A stretch of DNA of 64,000 nt from Treponema sp. (GCA_017617145.1 JAFZWX010000204.1:62001-126000), one strand, 5' to 3'. Positions 1 to 8,717 are shown, counted from the stretch's first letter. The notes: a model not told the origin generated them from the letters alone. Numbers and translations are program-made.

Positions 1-870
1 TTCCTGTTTTTCATAAATAAGACCAATTCCATAATGTGCATCGGCAGAGTTTTCGTCTTTTTCTAATACAGAATTAAATTGTTCAAGAGCATTATCTAAA
101 TCTTCAGTATCGATGTAAATATTTCCTAAAAGAAGTCTGCTTTTGAGAATGATTTCGTCATTTGAACTGTTATTTATAATTCTAAAAAGATATTGTGTAG
201 CAGCCCCATTTTCGCCTGCTTTATAATATTGTTCTGCAATGCTAAGTAAAAGAAAATCCGATTCCCTTACAAGAAGTGCTTCTGTAAAAGCAGAAATACT
301 TTCGTAAGTCTGACCTAAAGCTGCATAGCTTAAACCCAGGTATTCTGCAATGTCATCGGCATAATAACCGTTCTGGCGAGCAAGTGTAAGATATTTTATT
401 GCTAAATCTGCATAATAATAAGTTGTAATTGTATTTTTATAAAAATATGCTTTTCCAAGCATGTATTGAAGCTGCGGTAATAAAGAATTATTTGCTTCAT
501 ACATTGCAAGACGCAGATTGTTTATGCTTTCGTCAAGATATTCCTGAACTTCATAAGTATCGATTTGTGAAACAGCCAGATAAAAACAGGCATAACCATA
601 ATATGTGAGTGCTGTGTTATTATAAGGCTTATCCTGTAGAAAAACTTTTCCTTGTTCATAAACACTTTTATAATCGCTTTGTGCCCAGCTTTGTTTAATT
701 GTTTTTAGAGTGATTCTGTTTTTATTGTAATTATTTATTAAAAAAACGGTAAGACCTGCTGCTGCAGCAATTAAAATAAGAATTCCAAAAACAAGAAAAA
801 TGTTTCTTAAAACATGATTCTTTTTTTTTGCAAAAGTTTTTGACTGTTCGCTACTGTTCTTTTCTTTCAT
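1..870 (-). CDS. TPR-repeat membrane-anchored protein, partial (C-terminus beyond window start)
   Basis: The reading frame opens at an ATG at 870 and runs off the window edge, giving about 290 residues. The N-terminus is basic, followed by one strong membrane segment at about residues 21-45 (NIFLVFGILILIAAAAG). The rest is a chain of helical pairs typical of tetratricopeptide repeats, for example around ALTYYGYACFYL, QLQYMLGKAYFY and ADIAEYLGLSYAALGQ-like blocks. TPR proteins of this layout are scaffolds on the outer face of the inner membrane; no specific role can be read. The ATG lies only 13 nt after the 3' end of rnpB and has no Shine-Dalgarno, so it is either expressed by read-through from rnpB or poorly initiated. 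No in-frame alternative start is visible nearby. Confidence 0.75.
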   Translation of the reverse strand, partial: MKEKNSSEQSKTFAKKKNHVLRNIFLVFGILILIAAAAGLTVFLINNYNKNRITLKTIKQSWAQSDYKSVYEQGKVFLQDKPYNNTALTYYGYACFYLAVSQIDTYEVQEYLDESINNLRLAMYEANNSLLPQLQYMLGKAYFYKNTITTYYYADLAIKYLTLARQNGYYADDIAEYLGLSYAALGQTYESISAFTEALLVRESDFLLLSIAEQYYKAGENGAATQYLFRIINNSSNDEIILKSRLLLGNIYIDTEDLDNALEQFNSVLEKDENSADAHYGIGLIYEKQE

Positions 871-883
871 TTTAACAAAAAAA

Positions 884-1269
884 CAAACGGGACAATAAGC
901 CGGGTTCTGTCAGTACTAAGTACCATGACCATCTATCCAAACTTTGTGTTATCACAAAGCTTAAGCGGCCTACCCGCAGTATAAGCTCGGAATAACAAAC
1001 TGCTGCGCGGCCTTGCTCCAAATGAGGTTTACCAGCATTATCTGTTACCAGATAACCGGTGGTCTCTTACACCACCCTTTCACCCTTACCTTTTAAAGGC
1101 GGTTTACTTTCTGTTGCACTATCTGTCATCATACTGGGCTATGCAAGAAATTATGCAGCTTCCAGCAGATGCCCGGTTCTTATCCGGCATTTTTTCCGAA
1201 GGAGCCCGGACTTTATCTCATAAATTTATCTTATCATCAGGATAAACTTACGCGGTCATATCCCGTTTG
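884..1269 (-). ncRNA. rnpB: RNase P RNA (bacterial type A)
   Basis: The catalytic RNA of RNase P, which matures tRNA 5' ends. On the minus strand the 5' and 3' ends pair to form helix P1 (CAAACGGGA near 1269 with TCCCGTTTG near 884). Conserved blocks are in order: AGTCCGGGCTCC, AGGGTGAAAGGGTGG, GGTAAGAGACCACC-like, GGTAAACC, GAGCAAGGCC, and the 3' core ACAGAACCCGGCTTAT. Length of about 386 nt fits type A. A run of seven T follows P1 and may serve as the terminator. The zinc-ribbon gene lies 28 nt upstream and the TPR gene starts 13 nt downstream, all on one strand. Confidence 0.95.
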
Positions 1270-1297
1270 TTTACAAAAGCATACTGGAAGAAATTTT

Positions 1298-2233
1298 TTA
1301 TTCTTCTTCATCTTCCTGGCGTTCATCGTCCTCTTCATCAGATTCTTCTGCATCTTCATCGAGGTCTTCGTCTTCATTTTCAAGTTCTTCGTCGCCGTCT
1401 TCGTAGAGTTTTTCTTCTCTGTCTTCTTCGTCAAAGGCTTCTTCATCGCCAAAATCATCATCAAGGTCAGCAAGACTTCCGGCTTCTTCAAGACTGAAGT
1501 AAGAATTGTAAGTATCTTCGTCACCAGAATCTTCATAGAAAAGAATACGGCTGCAGTATGGACAGAAATTAATATTATCTCCCTCGCGTACAAGGTTTGC
1601 AAACTGTGCAGGAAGAATCATGTGACAACCTGTACAAACACCATTACGTACTGCAACAATACCTTCTGTATTTCTTTGAATAATTCTCTGGAACTTAAAG
1701 AGTATTTCCTGATCCAAATCTGGAGTTATTTTATCTTCATCCTTTTTAAGGCTGGAAAGTTCTGAATCGTAGCTTGAAAGTTCTTTGTTAAGAGTTTCTT
1801 TTGAAGCAGCAAGATCGCTTTCCTGTGAATTAATCATTTCTTCATTGATTTTAAGTGTTTCTTTGATTTCTTCAAGAAGCTTTTCTTCTTTCTGAAGTTC
1901 TTTACGTACTTCATTTTCTTTTTCTGTAGCTTCAGAAATCTGTTTTTCAAGAGCTTCATATTCACGATGGGTCTGAATGTCATCCATTCCTTTTTCACCC
2001 TTTTCGCGTGACTTTACAGCTTCATCTAAATCGAATCGTAACTGAGCAACCTTTGTTTTTACTTCTTCATACTCATTGTTTTTTTCGATATATTCTTTTT
2101 TCATTCTGGCAAGAAGCTCTTCCTGTGAACCAAGCTGTTTTGGAGCTTCTTCTTTTTTCTGTTCCAGTTCGTATTTTTTTACAAGAATTGTCTGTAATTT
2201 CTTTAATTTTTCAAAAATGTCTTGTGTAGCCAT
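1298..2233 (-). CDS. C4-type zinc-ribbon coiled-coil protein with long acidic tail
   Basis: A 311-residue protein of the DUF164 / zf-RING_7 group. Residues about 1-165 form a long coiled coil rich in E and K. A four-cysteine zinc ribbon follows (CTGCH at about 199-203 and CPYC at about 222-225). The last 75 or so residues are almost pure D/E, unlike the short tails normal for the family. Members are thought to bind nucleic acid or to act as chaperones; the exact role is unsettled. The family is often found next to rnpB, as here. SD GAGGAAAACC precedes the ATG, and a promoter is visible at 2262-2290. Confidence 0.85.
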   Translation of the reverse strand: MATQDIFEKLKKLQTILVKKYELEQKKEEAPKQLGSQEELLARMKKEYIEKNNEYEEVKTKVAQLRFDLDEAVKSREKGEKGMDDIQTHREYEALEKQISEATEKENEVRKELQKEEKLLEEIKETLKINEEMINSQESDLAASKETLNKELSSYDSELSSLKKDEDKITPDLDQEILFKFQRIIQRNTEGIVAVRNGVCTGCHMILPAQFANLVREGDNINFCPYCSRILFYEDSGDEDTYNSYFSLEEAGSLADLDDDFGDEEAFDEEDREEKLYEDGDEELENEDEDLDEDAEESDEEDDERQEDEEE

Positions 2234-2261
2234 TGGTTTTCCTCAAATAAAATATCATAAA

Positions 2262-2290
2262 ATTATATATAATAATTTTTGTTTAGTCTA
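2262..2290 (-). promoter_or_regulatory. sigma-70-type promoter for the zinc-ribbon gene
   Basis: Minus strand: -35 TAGACT (2290-2285), 17-bp spacer, -10 TATAAT (2267-2262). It lies 29 nt upstream of the ATG at 2233, which is preceded by an SD. Confidence 0.55.
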
Positions 2291-2312
2291 TATATATAAA
2301 ATATTACTTCAT

Positions 2313-2401
2313 ATTGTGTTTGCTCCCTCTCGTGGAAAATGGCTTTGGCCAACAGAAGGAAGTTGGCCGAAGCCATTTTTCACTACGGTCGCAAACACAA
2401 T
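2313..2401 (-). repeat. Hairpin repeat, family 1 (copy 1)
   Basis: A long imperfect inverted repeat between the rpoD terminator and the zinc-ribbon promoter. Outer arms ATTGTGTTTGC / GCAAACACAAT pair over 11 bp. An internal loop (TCCCTCTC at 2324-2331 facing TACGGTC at 2384-2390) separates them from 22-nt inner arms (2332-2353 with 2362-2383), closed by the loop AGAAGGAA (2354-2361). Read in the direction of transcription, it has the same loops and the same dimensions as the element at 39971-40055, although the outer arms are unrelated in sequence. Confidence 0.8.
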
Positions 2402-2412
2402 TGCAACATATT

Positions 2413-2446
2413 AAAAAAAAATCATTCGTACAAAATGATTTTTTAT
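2413..2446 (-). terminator. Rho-independent-like terminator after rpoD
   Basis: Minus strand: an AT-rich hairpin (AAAAAATCATT / AATGATTTTTT) starts at the rpoD stop codon and ends in a T run. Confidence 0.6.
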
Positions 2447-4287
2447 TCCATGTAATCCCTTAAACCGTTTGCTCGGCGGGGGTGGCGGAGACGGCGGAGG
2501 GCTTTGGCTTCAATCTGACGGATTCGTTCTCGGGTTACGTCGAAATAGAGACCTACTTCTTCCAAAGTAAGGGAATATCCGTCTTCAAGACCAAAACGCA
2601 TCTTAAGAACTTCCTGTTCGCGTGGAGGAAGAGTTCCCAATACTGTACGCAGCTGTTCCTGAAGCAAGGTAAATGCAGTTTGTGTTGCAGGATTTTCTAC
2701 TTCCTTGTCTTCTATGAAGTCTCCGAGTAATGAATCTTCTTCTTCACCAATTGGAGTTTCCAAAGAAATTGGCTCGCGGGCAACATTTTTTACCTGCTTA
2801 ACACGGCTTAAAGGCCAGCCAAGTTGTTGTGCAATTTCGTCGTCTGTAGGTTCTCGTCCAAGCTTTTGCATAAGCTGACGGCTTTCTCGAACAACTTTAT
2901 TAATCTGTTCAATCATATGGACCGGTACACGGATTGTTCTTGCCTGATCTGAAATAGAACGTGTAATTGCCTGACGAATCCACCAGGTTGCATATGTAGA
3001 AAACTTAAAGCCCTTGCGGTATTCAAATTTTTCTACTGCTTTAATAAGACCAATGTTTCCTTCCTGAACTAAGTCAAAGAAATGAAGTCCACGGTTTGTA
3101 TATTTTTTTGCAATAGAAACAACAAGTCGAAGGTTTGCATTAATAAGCTTATTCTTTGCTTTTTCCATCATCTGACGGCCGCTTTCTATTTCCTGTGCCA
3201 TTTTAATGATGTCTTCAACATTGTTCTCATAATCATATTCAAGCTTATGAAGTTTACGGTCAATTTTTTGAATCTGAGTGTAAATCTCGCGGATTTCGTC
3301 TGCACTCATATGAAGTTTTTCTGTAATTTTAACAGCCTGAGAACGAATAGAGATTTTTTTACCAAGACTACGAAGTTCAGACGGATTATTAATCTGAAGC
3401 TCCTTCATCTTTTTTTCCTGTTTAAGATGATATTCTTCAATCTTTATAGTTGCTTCACGATATTTTTGTGTAAACTTATCGAGTTCTTCAGTTTGAATAT
3501 CTATTTTTTGCAACTCAGGAATGATTTTCTTTCTTAAAGCAACAAGCTGTTCATTTTCAAAAATTGCACTTGATTGTTCAGCTTCAAAAAGCTGCTTCTT
3601 CAAAGCAACATATTGCTTCATTTCGGTAAGAACAGGCTTTATATGTTCGCCATAAGCACTTTTAAGACGGCGCTTGTCTGCCATTTCTTCATTGAGTTCT
3701 TTACGTGTTTTTCCAGGTTCGTGAATATCAATTCTTGTAAAAGCTTTGAGCGCAATATTGTAGAATTCAGGAATCATAATTCCAGAACCTTTAATTACAT
3801 CTTTAATGATGTTGTTTCCATCTTCCATCTGCTTAGAAAGTTCAACTTCCTGGTCTGCAGTAAGAAGATTTTCTTTACCAATTTCACGCAGATAAAGACG
3901 AATAGGATCATCAACGCTTGAATCTTTATCGCTGTTAACAAGTCTTGATTTTTGACTGTCAAGCTTTTCAAGATTTTCTATTTCCTTGATTTCATCATTT
4001 TGACCTTCTTCGTCATCATCTTCCTGTTCAAGAATGATGTCATCTTCATCATCAGTAACATCAATATCATCCTGTGCAGGAATGTTTGGTTCATCATCCG
4101 AAATCAAATCTGGTTCAACGAGCTGGATATTTTTTTCATTAAGATATTTTAAGACGTTTTCCATTTGGGGAGAGTTTACAAAATCCTGTCCCAGGATATC
4201 TGTTGCCTCGTCCCAAGTTACAAAAGGTTTATCTTTTGCAAAATCCAGAAGTTTTTGTACAGCAGGGTTAATGCTTGTCTCTTCCAT
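2443..4287 (-). CDS. rpoD: RNA polymerase primary sigma factor (sigma-70)
   Basis: Housekeeping sigma factor that directs RNA polymerase to -10/-35 promoters. Region 1.2 is seen as [12 protein letters not shown], followed by a long acidic/helical non-conserved insert. Region 2 is seen as [33 protein letters not shown] and [15 protein letters not shown]. Region 3 is [14 protein letters not shown], and region 4 ends in [19 protein letters not shown]. The ATG at 4287 is chosen because AGGTGA lies 8 nt upstream; a GTG at 4299 is in frame but sits inside that SD region. The dnaG stop is just upstream (4300), so both are in one operon, the classic dnaG-rpoD pairing. The many TTGACA-17-TATAAT promoters in this window fit its specificity. 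Confidence 0.97.
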   Translation of the reverse strand: MEETSINPAVQKLLDFAKDKPFVTWDEATDILGQDFVNSPQMENVLKYLNEKNIQLVEPDLISDDEPNIPAQDDIDVTDDEDDIILEQEDDDEEGQNDEIKEIENLEKLDSQKSRLVNSDKDSSVDDPIRLYLREIGKENLLTADQEVELSKQMEDGNNIIKDVIKGSGIMIPEFYNIALKAFTRIDIHEPGKTRKELNEEMADKRRLKSAYGEHIKPVLTEMKQYVALKKQLFEAEQSSAIFENEQLVALRKKIIPELQKIDIQTEELDKFTQKYREATIKIEEYHLKQEKKMKELQINNPSELRSLGKKISIRSQAVKITEKLHMSADEIREIYTQIQKIDRKLHKLEYDYENNVEDIIKMAQEIESGRQMMEKAKNKLINANLRLVVSIAKKYTNRGLHFFDLVQEGNIGLIKAVEKFEYRKGFKFSTYATWWIRQAITRSISDQARTIRVPVHMIEQINKVVRESRQLMQKLGREPTDDEIAQQLGWPLSRVKQVKNVAREPISLETPIGEEEDSLLGDFIEDKEVENPATQTAFTLLQEQLRTVLGTLPPREQEVLKMRFGLEDGYSLTLEEVGLYFDVTRERIRQIEAKALRRLRHPRRANGLRDYME

Positions 4288-4299
4288 AAGATTTTTCAC

Positions 4300-6105
4300 C
4301 TACTTTGTTAATAATTGAGCCTGTTTATCAAGCTCCATTTTTTGAGTAAGAAGATTGTTCATCTGGATTTTATCATCATCGGTGACAATAACAAAGTCGC
4401 GGATTCGTTTAATCAGTGCTTCACGCTGTTCATCAATTTTATTTTTCTTTACAAACTTTATTGTGTCTTGAATATAGGCACTGCAGTTCTTTTTTTGATA
4501 AACATTTGACGACAAAGCATCTGTTATATATTTGGCATAGCCAGTTCCATTGCAACTTTCGATAATGTCAGGTATAGATAACGCTCCCTTCTGATAGCAA
4601 TCTTCATATATTCTGAATAACTTTTGGGCGTCGGGATTTTTGAAATCTTCTTCATTTAAGCTGGAACGTAAAGTTTGGAATTGATCTAAATCGGCTGTTA
4701 TGGCAATTAAACCACGCAATTCTGCATCAAGGTTTATCTGCTCTTCATTTACTTGATTATTATTCTGCCGGATTGTTATACGTTCTCGGGCTTGATTTCG
4801 ATTTAAAAAGTCCCTTTTTACGGCCTCCGGTTTCAGATTAAATACCTGAGCTACTTGCTCAAGGCATGACTCCTTTTGAATATCAGTCTTTAAAGCGTCA
4901 ATATAGGCAAAAAACTCCAGAGCAGCCTTTGTTTTACCTTCGGGCGTGTCAACAGGGTATTTTTTCCCTACTTTATTCAAAAGATAGTCACTATCTAATA
5001 TAGCGTTTTGTACTTGTATCGTCAAGTTTTCGGCACCGAATTTGAGCATAATTTCGGCAGGATCTTTTCCACCTTTAAGCTGAATTACTTTTACAGTTAA
5101 ATCATGTTCACGGCATAATTTTATAGCCTTCCACGTTGCTTCCTGGCCTGCACCATCTGAATCAAATGAAAGATAAACTGTTCCACCTGCAACAAAGCCC
5201 GAAATCATTTTTATATGATCTTCTGTAAGCGCAGTTCCTAATGTTGCAACTGCATAATCAAGTCCACACTGGTGATATGCAATTACATCCATGTTGCCTT
5301 CGCAGAAAATTATTGATTTCTTTTCACGTATAGAATTTTTTGCAAAATTAAAACCAAATAAAGTTTCACGTTTTTTAAATTGTGGCAAATCTCCAGAATT
5401 AAGATATTTTCGCTGAGATTCATCTGCAGGAGGAATTACACGTCCGCCAAAAGCAACAACCTGCCCTTTCCTGTTAAAAATCGGGAACATAAGACGGTCA
5501 GAAAAAAATGAATAATCTGGATAATTCTGGCTAAAGAGTCCTGATTTATTAAGAAATTCCAGGCTGAAATTTTTACCAATCAAAAATTTTTTTAACCATT
5601 TTCGGTCTGCAGGAGCATAGCCAAGCTTGAATTTTTGTATTGTTTCAAGAGTAAGTCCACGTTTTTTTACATAATCAAGCGCTTTTTTACCCTGCTCGGT
5701 TTCTGTCAGAAAATAATGAAACATTCCGGCTGTTCTTTCATAGAGTTCTATATTCTTTTCAATTGTGTCGTCACGTTTGTAATTATCAGGTGCACCGCCA
5801 TCTTTATAACGTATAGGAATGCCTGCTTTCTTTGCTAAATTCTCTATTGCTTCAACATAAGAAAGCTTTTCTATTTCCATTACAAATTTAATTACGTCGC
5901 CTGAAGCATGACAGCCAAAGCAATGATAGAATTTTTTGTCTGTATCTACATGAAAAGAAGGAGTTTTTTCGCCATGGAAAGGACAGCAGCCCCAGAAATC
6001 ATTTGGACCGCGCGATTTTAATACAGTATAATCCCCTATTACCGAAGCTATATCGGTCTGATTGCGAACTTGTTCGATTGTTTCCTGCGCAATGTATCCG
6101 GCCAT
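4300..6105 (-). CDS. dnaG: DNA primase
   Basis: Makes RNA primers at the replication fork. The 601 residues show the CHC2 zinc finger (CCPFH at about 40-44 and FYHCFGCHASGDVIKF at about 59-74). The catalytic core with TOPRIM motifs IIFCEGNMDVIAYHQCG and LSFDSDGAG follows, and the C-terminal part is the variable helicase-binding region. The length is normal. The ATG at 6105 has the SD AGGAA 6 nt upstream. It lies between mltG (21-nt gap) and rpoD in a five-gene operon. Confidence 0.97.
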   Translation of the reverse strand: MAGYIAQETIEQVRNQTDIASVIGDYTVLKSRGPNDFWGCCPFHGEKTPSFHVDTDKKFYHCFGCHASGDVIKFVMEIEKLSYVEAIENLAKKAGIPIRYKDGGAPDNYKRDDTIEKNIELYERTAGMFHYFLTETEQGKKALDYVKKRGLTLETIQKFKLGYAPADRKWLKKFLIGKNFSLEFLNKSGLFSQNYPDYSFFSDRLMFPIFNRKGQVVAFGGRVIPPADESQRKYLNSGDLPQFKKRETLFGFNFAKNSIREKKSIIFCEGNMDVIAYHQCGLDYAVATLGTALTEDHIKMISGFVAGGTVYLSFDSDGAGQEATWKAIKLCREHDLTVKVIQLKGGKDPAEIMLKFGAENLTIQVQNAILDSDYLLNKVGKKYPVDTPEGKTKAALEFFAYIDALKTDIQKESCLEQVAQVFNLKPEAVKRDFLNRNQARERITIRQNNNQVNEEQINLDAELRGLIAITADLDQFQTLRSSLNEEDFKNPDAQKLFRIYEDCYQKGALSIPDIIESCNGTGYAKYITDALSSNVYQKKNCSAYIQDTIKFVKKNKIDEQREALIKRIRDFVIVTDDDKIQMNNLLTQKMELDKQAQLLTK

Positions 6106-6126
6106 GCTATTCCTATAAGCTTAAGT

Positions 6127-7197
6127 TTATTTTTTAGTATTCAAATTGTGACTTGCTTTGTGTTCATCAAACGTTGTTGTAAATACATGTCTTCCTTCCT
6201 GTGAATCTGCAACCTGAAAGAAGTAATAATTTGTTTTAGGAGGATTTGCAGCCGCACTCAAAGCAACAAGTCCAGGATTTGAAATTGGTCCAGGGGTTAA
6301 ACCTGCCCATTTATATGTATTATACGGGTTGTCAATTTTAGTATCTTCAAGAAGAATTCGGTCTGGATGCGGGCGTCCTTCAATTTCTGTAAGAATGTAT
6401 ACGATTGTGGCGCACGAATATAAACCAATATTATGCTTTAATCTGTTTGTAAAAACGCTTGCAATTAAAGGCGCTTCTTCTTCGACCCTATATTCTCGTT
6501 CTACAATTGAAGCCAGAATTACAATATCGTATAATTCTTCAGGCGTTTTTTCGGAAAGGCCTTCAATTGATTTTATTTTTTCAAAAAAGGTATCTATCAT
6601 AATTGAAGCGGCTTCTTTTGCAGTCATGCCAACAGTAAAAAAGTAAGTTTCCGGAAACAAAAATCCTTCTGCACTTTCACCTTTAATATTATATTTATTA
6701 ATAATTTCCTGAGAATAACAAACTGCTTTAAAATCATCCTTTGTGCAAATATTACTGTCTTCAAGAATCTGCCCGATTTGAGAAATTGTTTTTCCTTCGG
6801 GAATTGCAACTTTTATATATTCCTGCTGACCCGAACTTAAAGCATTTACAAGCTGCGCATAATTTAATCCATATTGCAGGTGATATATTCCGCTTTTTAA
6901 AACAATTGGTTCAATTAATTCCTCTTTTGAAAAAAAGGTTTTTATAAGTTTTGGATATCGTACAAAATAATAAAAGAATTTTGCATTTTTAATAAGACCT
7001 GCATCCTGTAAATCCTGTGCAATTTTTAAAGTCGAAGTTCCTTTTGCTATTTCTATGCGGACAGTTTCTTGTGACTGTGAATTATCAGAAATATTTGAAA
7101 GAGGAGTAATTTGTGAATAGCAGTAGAAAAAAACTGCGGAGATTATAAGAATAATAAAACACAGAAGGATGAGAAATACTTTGCCCGATTTTTTCAT
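6127..7197 (-). CDS. mltG: Endolytic murein transglycosylase (YceG/MltG family)
   Basis: Cleaves nascent peptidoglycan glycan strands at the outer face of the inner membrane. Residues about 7-28 form one signal-anchor segment (VFLILLCFIILIISAVFFYCY). A LysM-like YceG part follows, then the catalytic region with VILASIVEREYRVEEEAPLIASVF (catalytic Glu in the SIVERE motif) and GLYSCATIVYIL. The conserved block PYNTYKWAGLTPGPISNPG is near the C-terminus. The length of 356 aa is typical. The start overlaps the stop of the upstream 66-aa gene by 4 nt (ATGA), so the two are translationally coupled; no close SD is seen. Confidence 0.93.
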   Translation of the reverse strand: MKKSGKVFLILLCFIILIISAVFFYCYSQITPLSNISDNSQSQETVRIEIAKGTSTLKIAQDLQDAGLIKNAKFFYYFVRYPKLIKTFFSKEELIEPIVLKSGIYHLQYGLNYAQLVNALSSGQQEYIKVAIPEGKTISQIGQILEDSNICTKDDFKAVCYSQEIINKYNIKGESAEGFLFPETYFFTVGMTAKEAASIMIDTFFEKIKSIEGLSEKTPEELYDIVILASIVEREYRVEEEAPLIASVFTNRLKHNIGLYSCATIVYILTEIEGRPHPDRILLEDTKIDNPYNTYKWAGLTPGPISNPGLVALSAAANPPKTNYYFFQVADSQEGRHVFTTTFDEHKASHNLNTKK

Positions 7198-7394
7198 GAG
7201 TAGAATTTTTTTACCTCGTCTAAAGATAACGATTTATAAACAGAATCTTCAAGAGCTTTGTAAAAATATTCCAGACCATCAGGTAAGGCTTCTTCATGGT
7301 CTCGAAGAAATTTTGCAAGTCCTGCTACTTCTTTTGATGTAAAATTATATGATAAAGTGAATTGTTTTTCATCTGGTTCGCGCATTGGAATCAT
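7194..7394 (-). CDS. Small conserved-position protein of unknown function (66 aa)
   Basis: An acidic, soluble 66-residue protein with no membrane segment. It is locked between two genes by ATGA overlaps at both ends: 7391-7394 with the MBL-fold gene and 7194-7197 with mltG. That arrangement strongly supports it as a real gene. The first ATG (7394) gives the overlap, and a second in-frame ATG (MREPDEK) is 3 codons on. No motif is recognised. Its position points to a helper role near mltG or the hydrolase, but this is inference only. Confidence 0.75.
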   Translation of the reverse strand: MIPMREPDEKQFTLSYNFTSKEVAGLAKFLRDHEEALPDGLEYFYKALEDSVYKSLSLDEVKKFYS

Positions 7395-8326
7395 AATTCA
7401 ATTTCCATATCTTCACGTGCAAGATCAATATTAATATCCTGATGAGCAATGTATTGAGCATACCATCGTGCTGCCTGAAGAATTGAATCGAGTTTTTTGT
7501 CATCGTATGTTGGTTCGTGATGGAAAAGATACAGGTTTTTAATATTCCAATGAACGGCAAAATCTACAGCATAACAGAAAGCGGAATGTCCCCAGTTCTG
7601 TTTGCGATAGGCTTCTTCTGCAGTATATTGTGAATCTATTACAAGACAATCTGCATTGCGGAAAACAAGCTCAAGCATCGGCGAATTATCAAAATCTTTT
7701 GAATTAAGTTCAACATCGGTTGCAAAAACAAACTTTTTATCATTTTCGATTACTGCATAACTATAAGAAGTTCCAGGATGCGACATCGGGCAGCAGATAA
7801 TTTTTGTATTACCAATGTTAATTGTATTACCAGGCATGAGTGTCATAAAGTTCATTTTTTTTGTAAGGGCACCAAATGGAACCGGATAATATGGTTGTGT
7901 CATCTGATATTCAAGATATTTGCGTGATTCCGGATCTGGCGAATAAATATTGAATTCACTTGCCGGATTATATGCAGCATCGAAAAACGGGAAACCCTGA
8001 ATATGATCCCAATGAAAGTGTGTAAAAAACAGATTATAAATATTGTCTTTTGGTAGTGTACCTGATTTACCAAGAACTCTGATTCCAGTTCCTGCATCAA
8101 AAAGCAGTTCGTTTCCAAGCGATTTTACTTCTACACAAGTTGTGTTTCCGCCTGTTGTACCAAATATCCACGAAGGAAGTGACGAAACAAATTTGGCACG
8201 CGATTCTTCATCTTTAAGATCATCTACAGTGATTCTTTGAACAGCTGCCATTATTTTTGATTGAACTTGTTGGGGTGTAATTGGTGTTGGTAATGACCCT
8301 CTGACTCCCCAAAAATGTATAAGCAC
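7391..8326 (-). CDS. MBL-fold metallo-hydrolase (RNase Z / PhnP-like)
   Basis: A 311-residue beta-lactamase-fold hydrolase. It opens with MLIHFWGVRGSLPTP, typical of the PhnP/RNase Z-like branch. The glycine-rich GTTGGNTTCVEV strand follows, then the metal site THFHWDHIQGFPFF (HxHxDH) at about residues 118-131. Later ligands are in PMSHPGTSYSY and FATDVEL, with a final His in LFHHEPTYDD. Known relatives are phosphodiesterases acting on cyclic phosphates or nucleotides; the substrate here is unknown. The start is GTG at 8326, with GAGGGG 5 nt upstream. It is the first gene of the mltG-dnaG-rpoD operon. Confidence 0.88.
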   Translation of the reverse strand: MLIHFWGVRGSLPTPITPQQVQSKIMAAVQRITVDDLKDEESRAKFVSSLPSWIFGTTGGNTTCVEVKSLGNELLFDAGTGIRVLGKSGTLPKDNIYNLFFTHFHWDHIQGFPFFDAAYNPASEFNIYSPDPESRKYLEYQMTQPYYPVPFGALTKKMNFMTLMPGNTINIGNTKIICCPMSHPGTSYSYAVIENDKKFVFATDVELNSKDFDNSPMLELVFRNADCLVIDSQYTAEEAYRKQNWGHSAFCYAVDFAVHWNIKNLYLFHHEPTYDDKKLDSILQAARWYAQYIAHQDINIDLAREDMEIEL

Positions 8327-8359
8327 TTTATCCCCTCGTGTTTTTAGTTAATTATTGTT

Positions 8360-8388
8360 ATTGTAAAGTATAGGGTGTGATTTGTCAA
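8360..8388 (-). promoter_or_regulatory. Strong sigma-70-type promoter for the MBL-mltG-dnaG-rpoD operon
   Basis: Minus strand: -35 TTGACA (8388-8383), exact 17-bp spacer, -10 TACAAT (8365-8360). It lies 34 nt upstream of the GTG start, with an SD in between. Confidence 0.8.
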
Positions 8389-8414
8389 ACTGTAAAATAA
8401 TAATTGAAACAATT

Positions 8415-8563
8415 AAAAAATCGCGGAAGCCGAATTCCAGCTTGCAAAAATGCTCTAAACTGCTGCCGCGTGAGCGGCAAAGTATATAATTACAAGGCAG
8501 TTTAGCGCATAAGCGGTGAACCGCTGGTTTTGCAAGATGGAATTCGGCTGGGAGCGATTTTTT
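8415..8563. repeat. Large composite hairpin repeat, family 3 (copy 1), in the gene-free stretch 8327-8644
   Basis: A 149-nt inverted repeat made of nested perfect arms. These are AAAAAATCGC/GCGATTTTTT at the ends, AGCCGAATTCCA (8428-8439) with TGGAATTCGGCT (8538-8549), CTTGCAAAA/TTTTGCAAG and CTAAACTGC/GCAGTTTAG. GC-rich mini-hairpins are inserted in it (TGCCGCGTGAGCGGCA and AGCGGTGAACCGCT). It sits between two divergent promoters, so it is not a simple terminator. The 92-aa open frame over it is an accident of the palindrome. The architecture resembles the element at 57648-57780. Confidence 0.8.
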
Positions 8564-8603
8564 CTTTTGTAGTATTTTTTTTACATTTTTATAAATCACA
8601 TAC

Positions 8604-8632
8604 TTGACTAAAAATAATATTTTCAATAATAT
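8604..8632 (+). promoter_or_regulatory. Promoter of the tRNA-Thr/tRNA-Tyr unit
   Basis: -35 TTGACT (8604-8609), 17-bp spacer, -10 TAATAT (8627-8632). Transcription would begin about 5 nt before the tRNA-Thr. Confidence 0.7.
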
Positions 8633-8644
8633 TTAATAACTCTT

Positions 8645-8717
8645 GCTGCTTTAGCTCAGTTGGTAGAGCACGTGATTTGTAATCTCGGGGTCGTGGGTCC
8701 AAGTCCTACAAGCAGCT
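8645..8717 (+). tRNA. tRNA-Thr (anticodon TGT)
   Basis: The acceptor stem GCTGCTT / AAGCAGC closes a cloverleaf, with D-arm AGCTCAGTTGGTAGAGC, anticodon loop TTTGTAA and T-arm GTGGGTCCAAGTCCTAC. CCA is not encoded (TTAT follows), so the CCA-adding enzyme is needed. Confidence 0.95.

Noticed and set aside
1169..1765. 198-aa open frame on the plus strand across rnpB and the zinc-ribbon gene
   Set aside because: It is the shadow of the poly-acidic coding region and of the structural RNA; its hydrophobic translation comes from the complement of D/E codons.
8348..8626. 92-aa open frame in the 8.3-8.6 kb gap
   Set aside because: It reads through a palindrome between two promoters and has no SD; treated as non-coding repeat.
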